From JOPF136 sp963773835 (lineage in GTDB: Bacteria > Acidobacteriota > Terriglobia > Acidiferrales > UBA7541), in contig CAVZCQ010000004.1 of the NCBI GenBank assembly GCA_963773835.1, forward strand, positions 496,001 to 560,000: 64,000 bases of DNA, written 5' to 3'. Below, piece by piece: positions 1 to 7,827 of this stretch (positions within the stretch are counted from its first letter, which is position 1; every line of letters begins with the position of its first letter). Both the position numbers and the translations under genes were made by a program. The notes beneath the pieces were generated by a model, which saw only the letters and a list, made by a program, of their open reading frames with translations, searched no databases and had not been told where the DNA came from.

Positions 1-148
1 CAGGAAGCTGTCTCGGTAGTAGAGGCGGTCGGTCATGGACCCATTGTACTTCCATGGCATGAGCTTGGCGCATGGGGCACATGTGCCGAGATCTCGTGCC
101 ATTCATGAGGTAGAATGGTGGACGAAGAATGGTAGAAAGGTGGAATCC

Positions 149-403
149 ATGGCGCTAAACATCAAAAATCCGGAAACCGAAAGGCTGGCGCAGAGACTTG
201 CCCGTCTTACAGGGGAGAGCAAGACCGCCGCGGTCACGGAGGCGCTGCGCGAACGCCTGGAAAGGCTGAATAGCGAGCAGGCGGGCGGTCTTGCAGAGCG
301 CATGCTGGAAATCGGCAAGCGGTGTGCCGCCCACTTACGCGAGCCCTTCCGAACCATTGAGCACGGGGAACTCCTTTATGACGAGAAGGGTTTTCCGAGA
401 TGA
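149..403 (+). CDS. vapB: VapB-type antitoxin (Rv0623-like)
   Basis: An 84-residue protein starting MALNIKNPETERLAQRLA, the usual opening of Rv0623-type VapB antitoxins: a short strand that pairs as ribbon-helix-helix DNA-binding dimers, followed by a toxin-neutralising tail. The ATG at 149 is preceded by AGAAAGGTGG, a good ribosome-binding site. An in-frame start at 35 would add residues with no family resemblance, so 149 is preferred. The stop overlaps the ATG of the PIN-domain gene by four bases (ATGA), the classic coupling of an antitoxin and its toxin. By family knowledge the VapBC complex represses its own promoter, which would lie in the first 148 bases; no operator is obvious by eye. 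Confidence 0.85.
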   Translation: MALNIKNPETERLAQRLARLTGESKTAAVTEALRERLERLNSEQAGGLAERMLEIGKRCAAHLREPFRTIEHGELLYDEKGFPR

Positions 404-792
404 TCATCGACTCTTCAGCACTCATTGCCATTCTGCGGGACGAAGCGGAGGCAGCGGCATTCGCCCAGGCGATTGCCGGGGACTCGAGTCGCCGGGTCAG
501 CGCCGTTAGTTACGTGGAGGCGGCTGCAGTTATCGATGCCAGCCGGGACCCGGTGGCCAGCCGGGAATTTGACGAACTGTTCCGCGAAACAAAACTGGTT
601 GTGGAGCCGGTTACCCAGACTCAGGCACGCATTGCGCGCGAGGCCTACCGCGATTTTGGAAAAGGCCGCAGGCACCCAGCGGGGCTGAATCTGGGGGACT
701 GCTTCGCCTATGCCTTGGCAAAAGAAACGGCGGAACCGCTCCTTTTCAAGGGAGAGGACTTCAGGCGTACAGATATAAAGCCCGCGCTGTGA
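400..792 (+). CDS. vapC: VapC-type PIN-domain ribonuclease toxin
   Basis: A 130-residue PIN-domain protein. It opens MIIDSSALIAIL, giving the first catalytic Asp (D4), has an acidic residue in the EAAAVID segment (about residue 40), and NLGDCFAYALAK near residue 98 supplies the conserved D in the NxGDC motif. The length is typical of VapC. VapC toxins cut tRNA or rRNA; the target cannot be read from this sequence. The gene is coupled to the upstream antitoxin by an ATGA overlap. A remnant of a threonine synthase gene begins two bases after its stop on the other strand, which suggests that rearrangement placed the pair here. Confidence 0.88.
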   Translation: MIIDSSALIAILRDEAEAAAFAQAIAGDSSRRVSAVSYVEAAAVIDASRDPVASREFDELFRETKLVVEPVTQTQARIAREAYRDFGKGRRHPAGLNLGDCFAYALAKETAEPLLFKGEDFRRTDIKPAL

Positions 793-793
793 A

Positions 794-885
794 TCACTTC
801 TCCAGAGCACGCTTCCAGACTTCCAGGTACTTGTAGCCGGTGCTGGTGTTGAAAAGGACGACGTGGTCGCCAGGCAAAAGCAACG
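794..885 (-). pseudogene. 3' remnant of a threonine synthase gene
   Basis: On the minus strand this piece reads PGDHVVLFNTSTGYKYLEVW then KRALEK and a stop. It matches the last 30 or so residues of the complete threonine synthase at 7828-9000 (PADRVVLFNTGSGYKYLEAW, KKALAP). Upstream of about base 885 the resemblance fades and there is no PLP-binding domain, so only the 3' end survives. It lies exactly between the vapC stop and the end of the TPR regulator gene. It is either the scar of a duplication or a deletion remnant. It is too short to encode an enzyme. Confidence 0.75.
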
Positions 886-975
886 CGACGAGGGGAGCGG
901 CGCGGCGGAAGCAACCGGCGAAGCGCATTGCCTGGAGCGGCCGGAGCATCGAGCCAACTCCAAGGCCAACGGCGG

Positions 976-2934
976 TCAGAAGTATCTGCGTTTGAAGTCT
1001 TCGTGGCGTTCCTGGGCCACAGCGAGGATCCGGCGGAAGGCGGGGTCGCCACGAAGTGGCTCGAGAAGCGGGTCGCGAACGAAGCAGGGATAGCAATAAA
1101 AGCTATGGTCCACGGCGGCCTGCAACGCGCGCAGGGCGGCGGGCTGGTCACCGAGGACGGCGTAGGCTTGCGCGGTCTTGTAAATCATTTCGCCATCGGT
1201 GGATGGCGTTTCCTGGTCCAGTTCGCGCAGATAACGGAGGCCTTCACGCTGCTGGCGGCGAATGGCGTAGAGAAAGGCTCGGCCGTACTTCGCGTGCATG
1301 AGGGAAGGATCGAGGCGGTAGGCTTCTTCGAACTCCACGGCGGCGCGGGGAAATTCCCTCATATAGAAATAGCAGAGCCCGCGATAGAAGCTGGTGCGGG
1401 CGCTGGGCCCTGCGGGCAGGGTGGCAAGAAACTTCTTGTACTCGCCGGCGTGAAGGTAGGTGTTCAGACTGGAGCCGGTGTTGACGAGAGGATCGAGGCG
1501 CATGGCGCGCTCGCCCTCGGCCATGGAGGCGTCGAGCATCCCGCCGTACAGGTAGGCCTCGGTGAGCCACCAATGCGCGGAAGCATCGAAGGGATGCAGG
1601 CGCAATTCCTCGCGGAGGGACGACACGCCTCGATCCAATTCGCCGCGCTCCATCTGGTGGACAGCCTGGAAGACATGAACGCCCGGCAACTCCGGATCGA
1701 GCGCGAGCGCGCGGTCGAAGGCGGCGGCGCTCTTCGCTTGGAAATCGGGGCCACCATTCTGCCAGACGGCGTAACCGGAGTAGGAGTTCCCCAACAGCAT
1801 CCATGCGGGCGCGTAGTGAGGATCGAGCTCCACAGAGCGCTCGAGCATGCGGATGGAAAAACGGTAGTCGTTGGGAGTGTTGTCGAAGTGAGCGCGCAGA
1901 TAATACTCGTAAGCCAAGGGATTGCCCGGCATGCTTTTTTTCAGGCGCTCGGCTTCGCTGGGAAGGATATGGAGCTGGAGGCCGCGGGCCACACTCTCCG
2001 CGACGCGGTCCTGGACGGTCCAGAGCTGGTCATAGGGCAGGTCCAGGGTGTCTCGCCAGACGACCTCCGATTTGGCCACATCCACTAGTTCGGCAGAGAC
2101 GCGAAGATGGCCGCCCTCCCTGAGGTAACTTCCGGTGAGAACGGATTGAACGTCGAGATCTCTGGCCACGATACGGGGATCTGCGTCGGCATTCCCGTAG
2201 CGGGCAGCGTAAGACGCGGGGCGCACGATCAACTCGCTGAAGTAGCCGAGGCGCTGGGTGATGGCGTCGGCCAGCGAGTGGCTGAGGAATTGGGACTCGG
2301 TATCCGGCTTCAGATTGCGGAGCGGAAGGATGGCCAGTGTTCGCGGATGGTCTGCGCGAGAGGGCAGGCCGCGGGAACGCCAGGCCACGAAGCCGGCCAG
2401 AGCGAGAGCGGCCACGGCGAGGAAACTTGCGGCGGCCCAGGCACGCGCTGGGGTTCGCCGTCCCCTGGCGGTGGCTGCTGGGGAGACTGGTGGAGCAAGG
2501 GTTTGGGCCTCCTCGCGAGGGAAGTCCTCTTCTTCATTCTGCTGATGGACGATGATCCGGGTGCGGGTGTGGCGTCGGAGCAGAATCTCCTCGCCCTGCG
2601 CAGCCGGCATCTCGCGGACCGGAGCGACAAACCGGTAGCCCAGACGAGGAACGGTTTCAATGTAGCTGCCACCCTCCGGGGCGTCTCCCAGGGTCCGGCG
2701 TAACTGCGAGATTTGCTGCGTGAGGTTGTTCTCTTCGACGAAAGTCTCCGGCCAAAGCGATTTCATGAGTTCGTCCTTGGTGAGGACGTGGCCGCAGGAC
2801 TGAACGAGGATAAAGAGGGTCTCGAAGGCTTTCGGCGGCAGGGACACGGGGCGGCCGGAGCGAAGCAGCAGGCGTTCGGAGGGCTCCAGGCGGAAAGGCC
2901 CGAATTCGTAGAAAGGCTGACCTTCTAACGACAT
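976..2934 (-). CDS. Winged-helix DNA-binding protein with membrane anchor and TPR repeats (CadC-like)
   Basis: A 652-residue protein. Residues 8-105 form an OmpR/CadC-type winged helix (YEFGPFRLEPSERLLLRSG; LPPKAFETL; the end GYRFVAPV). A disordered stretch is followed by one membrane segment at about 163-185. The C-terminal region first resembles the FlgO/TolB-like module (LAILPLRNLKP at about 195), then carries several TPR-like helices. By analogy with CadC it would bind DNA on the cytoplasmic side and sense through the periplasmic TPR part, without a phosphoacceptor receiver domain. Such proteins are very common in Acidobacteria. It is divergent from the unit starting at 3123, so regulation of that unit is possible but unproven. 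Confidence 0.85.
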   Translation of the reverse strand: MSLEGQPFYEFGPFRLEPSERLLLRSGRPVSLPPKAFETLFILVQSCGHVLTKDELMKSLWPETFVEENNLTQQISQLRRTLGDAPEGGSYIETVPRLGYRFVAPVREMPAAQGEEILLRRHTRTRIIVHQQNEEEDFPREEAQTLAPPVSPAATARGRRTPARAWAAASFLAVAALALAGFVAWRSRGLPSRADHPRTLAILPLRNLKPDTESQFLSHSLADAITQRLGYFSELIVRPASYAARYGNADADPRIVARDLDVQSVLTGSYLREGGHLRVSAELVDVAKSEVVWRDTLDLPYDQLWTVQDRVAESVARGLQLHILPSEAERLKKSMPGNPLAYEYYLRAHFDNTPNDYRFSIRMLERSVELDPHYAPAWMLLGNSYSGYAVWQNGGPDFQAKSAAAFDRALALDPELPGVHVFQAVHQMERGELDRGVSSLREELRLHPFDASAHWWLTEAYLYGGMLDASMAEGERAMRLDPLVNTGSSLNTYLHAGEYKKFLATLPAGPSARTSFYRGLCYFYMREFPRAAVEFEEAYRLDPSLMHAKYGRAFLYAIRRQQREGLRYLRELDQETPSTDGEMIYKTAQAYAVLGDQPAALRALQAAVDHSFYCYPCFVRDPLLEPLRGDPAFRRILAVAQERHEDFKRRYF

Positions 2935-3122
2935 CGCCCGCCTCAGGCGTCCATCAGAAAAAATTCACTCCCACCTAACGACTTCCCGGCGCTCTTGGAG
3001 CCAGGTTAGCCCCGATTGGGCGCGGACCGGAGGAAAACAGGCTCGAAGAATGGAGACATCTTACGCCGCTTTGGCAGAGGGTTCAATTCTCCGGGACAGC
3101 GCGGGAGCGGGAGGTCGGGGAA

Positions 3123-3437
3123 GTGCAGAGACGGAGCTTCAGAAGTGCCGAAATAACCGTGGAGACCGATGAAATTCTGCTGGCCGGAGCTGGTACGCGA
3201 AGGGCGGAGGTTCGCTGCCCGGTGTGCCCGGGAGAGGTATCCATGGTTACGCCCGATGTGGCCGCGCGGATTGCCGCCGTCAGCCCTCGCACGATCTACA
3301 GGTGGATTGAATCCGGAGGGCTGCACTTCTCCGAAGCTGCGGATCACCGGCTGTTCATATGCGTGGAGTCTGTGAGCGCTGCGGCCCGTAGCGCGCGCAA
3401 ATCGGGTAGCCCGCCGGAGCCGCGGAGGAGCGAGTAA
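3123..3437 (+). CDS. Small protein with CPVC motif and HTH-like segment
   Basis: A 104-residue protein from a GTG start with a purine-rich leader (GGAGGTCGGGGAA). The first 30 residues look like a short beta region (ITVETDEILLAGAG), followed by RCPVCPG, a possible half zinc knuckle, and then VTPDVAARIAAVSPRTIYRW, which has the spacing of a MerR/excisionase-type helix-turn-helix. The end is low complexity. Its stop overlaps the ATG of the next gene (TAATG), so the two are translationally coupled. I do not recognise a named family. A DNA-binding or assembly-chaperone role are both possible, and the start is less certain than the frame. Confidence 0.6.
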   Translation: MQRRSFRSAEITVETDEILLAGAGTRRAEVRCPVCPGEVSMVTPDVAARIAAVSPRTIYRWIESGGLHFSEAADHRLFICVESVSAAARSARKSGSPPEPRRSE

Positions 3438-6400
3438 TGACACACCGAAAATCCCTCTCGCAGATTTCGCTTGGAACGGCGCTGGCCGCTCTCGTCTTGC
3501 TGGGGTTTCCAGGCGGGAGCCTGGCGCAAGACGCGGGTGGAGGAGGGCAGACTAAGGAAACGGATGCGTGCGCGACGAAGTGCGCGCCGGATAAGAAGCG
3601 CGCCGACGAAACAGCGGCGGCAGTGGCCACGGCCAAGGCCACGCTCGCTCGCGCGGAGGCGCAAAACAACAGAGACCATAACGTGCAGTCGGCGAATGAG
3701 CTGGTTGACGCCAGGTATGCGTTGAAAGACGCGCAGGCGAAAGCCGATGCCGCACAGGCATCTTACCAAGCGTGTCTGGAACGGCTGAAGAAGTGTCCCA
3801 ACCCTAAGCCGACAAAGGGTGATTCAAACACGGCCACCCGGACAACAGGGGGCGCAGCAACCGGCGGGCAGCCAGCCGGCAAGTCACCCGCTGAGATTGC
3901 TAGCGCCCTGGGACTTCCAGGCCCCTCAGGGACGGCAAAGGGATCGGAAGACCTAGAAGTCTACGGGCAGAAATTCTACTTGCTCAAGGGGGACAGCTGG
4001 GAGGTCAAACCGGATGGCACGATTGTTGTCAACAAGCCTCTAGAAGGCTTGATCTTCACGCTAAATCGCGATGCCGACGGTACTTTAACCGGAAGCACAA
4101 CGGTTATCGAAGATGGCAAGGAGAATCCAAATCGCTCCTACACGTACACCATTACCCCACCCGGCCCAAACTCCCCGCGGCGGAGGACAATACGTTTCAA
4201 GAGCGGCGTCGTCGAGGTTACGGTCGGGGATTCGAAGAGTGCCTTCATGGTCGCCGTGATTCCCACGGCGGGCGGTTTCAAGTACGGGTACAGGAGAATC
4301 TCCAACGGCGAGGTGGGCGAGCCTCAGACCGGCTTCATCCCCGCGCCCCCGGGCCCAAACGCTGCGGACGACGCGATCCAGGCCGTGCTGGTGAAGGTTG
4401 TGAACACCACCGAACTTGACGAGTCACACCCTGCCGAAGAGAAAAAGGAGCCAGACCTTTTCAGCCCAAACTTGGAAGACAAGCCGGATGTGGATCCTTC
4501 ACAGATCCACAGCATCATCAAAGACCTGATTCCTTCCGACAAGCCCGCGAGTCCGAGCACTCCGGACAGCACCCAGCCGCCAAGCGCTAGTCGGGCTCCT
4601 GGAGTCAATCCGAGTTCGTACCAGAGCGGTCCGCCAGCACCATTGCAAGCACCTGCTCCTCCAGACGCGCCACCCGAGGAGAATCCACCGAATGCGGGGG
4701 ATCAGCCGCCGGCGCCTCCGCCTGGGCCGGACGCGGGAGGCGGGAATCCGCGGCCGCGCGTTCCGCCGCGGCCGCCTGACTTCAAACATGCCGTGTCAAT
4801 CGGCCCGAATACCTATCAAGTGACCATCTGCCGCGGTACCGATTACGTGCTGCCCATCAACGGCCCGCAAGTCTCAGTGACCAACATTCAGAACGGCCCG
4901 TCGTCCAACGGCGGGCCACCCAGCGCTTTGGGGGGCGAACAAGGGAATGGGCTGAATATCTCCGGGCGAAGCGTAGGCACGAATCAGATAGACGCCGACG
5001 TTGTTCCGAGCGGTGGCGGCGACACGGTCCACATCACCGTGAAGGTGAATGTGATTGATTGCGATCCGCCGAGAACGACGGTTCCCCCGCCACCCAATCC
5101 GCCCGCAGTGAATCCGGCCAATCCGGGGAACCCGCCGAACGGACAGCAGCCTGGCGACAATCCTCCACCTCCAGGACAGGCGCCAGCTCCAGGAGGAGCG
5201 CCACCCGGCGGGAATCCCAATCCGCCGAATCCTGGGGACCAGCCACCGGCGACGCCGCCTGGGCCGGGCGCGGGAGGTGGGAATCCACCGCCGCGCGTTC
5301 CGCCGCGGCCGCCTGACTTCAAGCACCCCGTGCCAATCGGCCCGAATACCTATCAAGTGACGATCTGCCGCGGTACCGATTACGTGCTGCCCATCAACGG
5401 CCCGCAAGTCTCAGTGACCAACATTCAGAACGGCCCGTCGTCCAACGGCGGGCCACCCAGCGCTTTGGGGGGCGAACAAGGGAATGGGCTGAATATCTCC
5501 GGGCGAAGCGTAGGCACGAATCAGATAGACGCCGACGTTGTTCCGAGCGGTGGCGGCGACACGGTCCACATCACCGTGAAGGTGAATGTGATTGATTGCG
5601 ATCCGCCGAGAACGACGGTTCCCCCGCCACCCAATCCGCCCGCAATGAATCCGGCCGACCTGGGGATCCTGCCAGACCAACCGGAACCCGGTGCGGAGCC
5701 GGGAGACTCGGATTCGATGGACCCCTCGACGAACGGAGTGCTTTTTGATCTGGCCTCAGTGATCAACTCGGCCCTCCCAACATCGACAGAGACTGGGTTC
5801 CAACTCTTCGTGGTAGTGGTGGAAGCGCCGACAACTCCAGCCGCGCCGGGCGGCACCCCGGCGCAGCCTTCTCCGGAGAGTGGAGCGGCACAGGGAGCCG
5901 GCAATCAGAGCCGCCTGGCAGCTAGCCACTTCGGGGCGAGATTGCTCCTTGCGGGGTTTCATCCGGGTGTCGGTCCGGGACTTCCCACCCCTGCCATGGC
6001 GCTGCCTGGTGCAATTCGAGCGCGGCCCTCCCGGTCGCCCGGGACACAGGCATCCGGTGGCGTCGCATACTCCATCGTCTCGAACGGTAAATCGAGCGGG
6101 GAGGCGTTTGAGCTGCGAGTGCTGGACACGACGGGCAAAGTGAAGCGGATCAGGGTGCCTGAAGGGTTGGTGCTGGAGCCGGTGAAGCGGGGCGCGGCAA
6201 AACCTGTTTCCGACCACGCGCCGCCCGGGGCGAAGGTGCACACCAGGAAGCTTTCGGCGTTTTGCCTGGAGTTCGCCAAGCCACCGCCGGACGAGGGCAT
6301 GCTTTATCGCGTCGCTCCTCAGGCAGCGCAGGAACAGTACCGGCCGATTCGCGGTGTGTTGCGGGCGGGACGCGAAGCGGCTGCCGCTGGAAAATTCCAT

Positions 6401-6664
6401 CCGGACAGCGATCCCAAGGAATACGCCGAAACGATCCGCCAGTACGCGCTGTGGGCCAAGCTGGGGAACTGGAACGAACAGAAGTTCACGGAAATGTTCC
6501 TGGAACGCTCGAAGAAAAATGCTGAGGCCATGAACGTGAAATGGACGAAGCAGCTCGAGCAGGCGCTCCGGGGACTGGTTCCGGGACGCTGGGGGGACGT
6601 GTCCATGGTGTTGCAAGAGGCGGAGAAGCTGCAAGGGGCAGGCGCGCGGCCTGGGGCGGAGTAG
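3437..6664 (+). CDS. Large secreted proline-rich protein with duplicated domain
   Basis: A 1075-residue protein with a signal peptide (about residues 1-31, ending GGSLAQ). Next come an Ala/Lys-rich coiled-coil-like region (about 55-120) with two Cys-containing ends, and a globular beta-rich part (about 160-330, containing DLEVYGQKFYLLKGDSWEVK). Then there are two copies of a 127-residue unit separated by Pro/Gly/Asn-rich linkers; each has a beta-sandwich-like core (YQVTICRGTDYVLPINGP, HITVKVNVIDCDPP) and a Cys pair. A helical C-terminal segment runs from about 950 to 1060. The gene overlaps the small HTH-like gene by one base and is followed by an outer-membrane-like protein. The function is unknown; a surface or periplasmic structural role is inferred from the signal peptide and linkers. 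Confidence 0.75.
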   Translation: MTHRKSLSQISLGTALAALVLLGFPGGSLAQDAGGGGQTKETDACATKCAPDKKRADETAAAVATAKATLARAEAQNNRDHNVQSANELVDARYALKDAQAKADAAQASYQACLERLKKCPNPKPTKGDSNTATRTTGGAATGGQPAGKSPAEIASALGLPGPSGTAKGSEDLEVYGQKFYLLKGDSWEVKPDGTIVVNKPLEGLIFTLNRDADGTLTGSTTVIEDGKENPNRSYTYTITPPGPNSPRRRTIRFKSGVVEVTVGDSKSAFMVAVIPTAGGFKYGYRRISNGEVGEPQTGFIPAPPGPNAADDAIQAVLVKVVNTTELDESHPAEEKKEPDLFSPNLEDKPDVDPSQIHSIIKDLIPSDKPASPSTPDSTQPPSASRAPGVNPSSYQSGPPAPLQAPAPPDAPPEENPPNAGDQPPAPPPGPDAGGGNPRPRVPPRPPDFKHAVSIGPNTYQVTICRGTDYVLPINGPQVSVTNIQNGPSSNGGPPSALGGEQGNGLNISGRSVGTNQIDADVVPSGGGDTVHITVKVNVIDCDPPRTTVPPPPNPPAVNPANPGNPPNGQQPGDNPPPPGQAPAPGGAPPGGNPNPPNPGDQPPATPPGPGAGGGNPPPRVPPRPPDFKHPVPIGPNTYQVTICRGTDYVLPINGPQVSVTNIQNGPSSNGGPPSALGGEQGNGLNISGRSVGTNQIDADVVPSGGGDTVHITVKVNVIDCDPPRTTVPPPPNPPAMNPADLGILPDQPEPGAEPGDSDSMDPSTNGVLFDLASVINSALPTSTETGFQLFVVVVEAPTTPAAPGGTPAQPSPESGAAQGAGNQSRLAASHFGARLLLAGFHPGVGPGLPTPAMALPGAIRARPSRSPGTQASGGVAYSIVSNGKSSGEAFELRVLDTTGKVKRIRVPEGLVLEPVKRGAAKPVSDHAPPGAKVHTRKLSAFCLEFAKPPPDEGMLYRVAPQAAQEQYRPIRGVLRAGREAAAAGKFHPDSDPKEYAETIRQYALWAKLGNWNEQKFTEMFLERSKKNAEAMNVKWTKQLEQALRGLVPGRWGDVSMVLQEAEKLQGAGARPGAE
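4738..5119 (+). repeat. Intragenic direct repeat, copy 1
   Basis: First copy of a roughly 382-base direct repeat inside the secreted protein gene, lying 537 bases (179 codons) before copy 2. From the phrase encoding NTYQVTICRGTDYVLP to that encoding RTTVPPPPNPPA the two copies differ at only a few bases, so the amplification is recent or kept uniform by gene conversion. Confidence 0.9.
5275..5656 (+). repeat. Intragenic direct repeat, copy 2
   Basis: Second copy of the direct repeat, in frame with copy 1. The first 60 bases are more diverged (PRPRVP becomes PPPRVP, HAVSIG becomes HPVPIG), while the following 300 or so bases are almost identical. The linker between copies is Pro/Gly/Asn-rich and is itself a looser repeat. 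Confidence 0.9.
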
Positions 6665-6754
6665 TCCCGGGAAGGAAGGGCCGAATCGGGATGGGACACG
6701 ATGTTGTTCCGGAAGTGCTTCGCGGAATCGGAACTGGAATCCTGGGAGGGTGAG

Positions 6755-7813
6755 ATGAGCGAGCTTCGAAGATTGAACCAGTTGGGAGCTGTCGTGCTCG
6801 GACTGCTGGCTGCGGCGAGCGTGGCGGCGCAAACCATAACTGTCGGCGGTGAAGACGTGAATGTCTTTTTCGCCGTCGCGAGCGGGGAGAAGAAAGTGAA
6901 GCTGGTTCCGGCGAGCAACGTCACTCCAAGCGGCCAGGTGGTGATCCCGCCGGGCGTGGCCAGCGGGATGAAGCAGCACGGGCACGTGCAGGTGTACTAC
7001 CGGAGGAACAAGTGCACGCACAAGAAGGAGGTGGTGATCGCCCCGGAAGGCATGACGGCGGAACAGATAGCTGAGGAGGAAAAGAAAAACGGCCAGGATT
7101 GCGGGGGATGGATCCTGCTGCCCCAGGATATTTCGTGGGGAAGCGGGACCAGCGTGACGATCGACTATTCCGGGGAGATACCGGCGGTTACCACCGGCAC
7201 GGTGACGCCGTCCGGAGGTTCAACCGCAGCCACAAGCTCCGAGAGCCTGGCTGAAGTCGATGTGACCATCCTGTCAGGCGCCGCGCGCGTGAATGGCAAC
7301 AACGGCGCGATCGTCAACGCCGGGGGCGGCGTTCTGTTCAGACTCGGTGACTTTGTTTGGCTGGGTCCCAGTGTGAGCGGTTATGGCGGGCAGTCCACCA
7401 CGGTGTTCGCGATACCTCCAAACCTCGGTGGGGGCTCGATGGGCGCAACCTTCCTCACAATGAAAGCGAGACCAGTGGGAGCGAACATCGGCGGAGGTAT
7501 GTACGTGAGGATTCACAAAAGGGTTGATCTCGGAGTTGTCGGCGGATTGGATGCGGCAAACCTCCACGTCAGCACGACGGAGGGCGTCTGCATCACGATG
7601 TGCACGGTGATCGCCAATACGAACCGCACGGAGTTCGCGCCGGGATACTATGCGGGGGTCGAAGCGGGGTTCCGCATCATAGGACCTTTGGGCTTGCTGT
7701 TTCACTACCAATACGACCGCCCCGGGAGAGCGGCTGGAGTGGACATTCACTACAACACGATTGAGGGCGGCGTGCGGCTGACCTTTGACGTGGGCAAAGG
7801 GGGCTCACACTAG
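6755..7813 (+). CDS. Exported protein, probable outer-membrane beta-barrel
   Basis: A 352-residue protein. The ATG at 6755 follows GGGAGGGTGAG and begins a clear signal peptide (MSELRRLNQLGAVVLGLLAA, cleavage near SVAAQ); an in-frame start at 6701 would disrupt it. Residues 30-150 form a periplasmic domain with YYRRNKC and NGQDCGGW, offering a possible disulfide. From about 175 to the end, alternating strands rich in Gly and aromatics (VGANIGGGMYVRIHKRVDLG, FHYQYDRPGR, GVRLTFDVGKG) look like an OmpA/OprF-sized eight-strand barrel. It is the third gene of the unit with the small HTH-like and large secreted proteins, 90 bases after the latter. The exact family is not recognised. Confidence 0.7.
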   Translation: MSELRRLNQLGAVVLGLLAAASVAAQTITVGGEDVNVFFAVASGEKKVKLVPASNVTPSGQVVIPPGVASGMKQHGHVQVYYRRNKCTHKKEVVIAPEGMTAEQIAEEEKKNGQDCGGWILLPQDISWGSGTSVTIDYSGEIPAVTTGTVTPSGGSTAATSSESLAEVDVTILSGAARVNGNNGAIVNAGGGVLFRLGDFVWLGPSVSGYGGQSTTVFAIPPNLGGGSMGATFLTMKARPVGANIGGGMYVRIHKRVDLGVVGGLDAANLHVSTTEGVCITMCTVIANTNRTEFAPGYYAGVEAGFRIIGPLGLLFHYQYDRPGRAAGVDIHYNTIEGGVRLTFDVGKGGSH

Positions 7814-7827
7814 CGCGGCATGTTCCC

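Noticed and set aside
928..2088. Long plus-strand open frame antisense to the TPR regulator
   Set aside because: It is the reverse reading of a GC-rich gene with a clear family match, and has no recognisable domain.
3076..3095. GGTTCAATTCTCC, which resembles a tRNA T-arm
   Set aside because: No matching acceptor, D or anticodon arms can be folded around it, and the stem pairs poorly.
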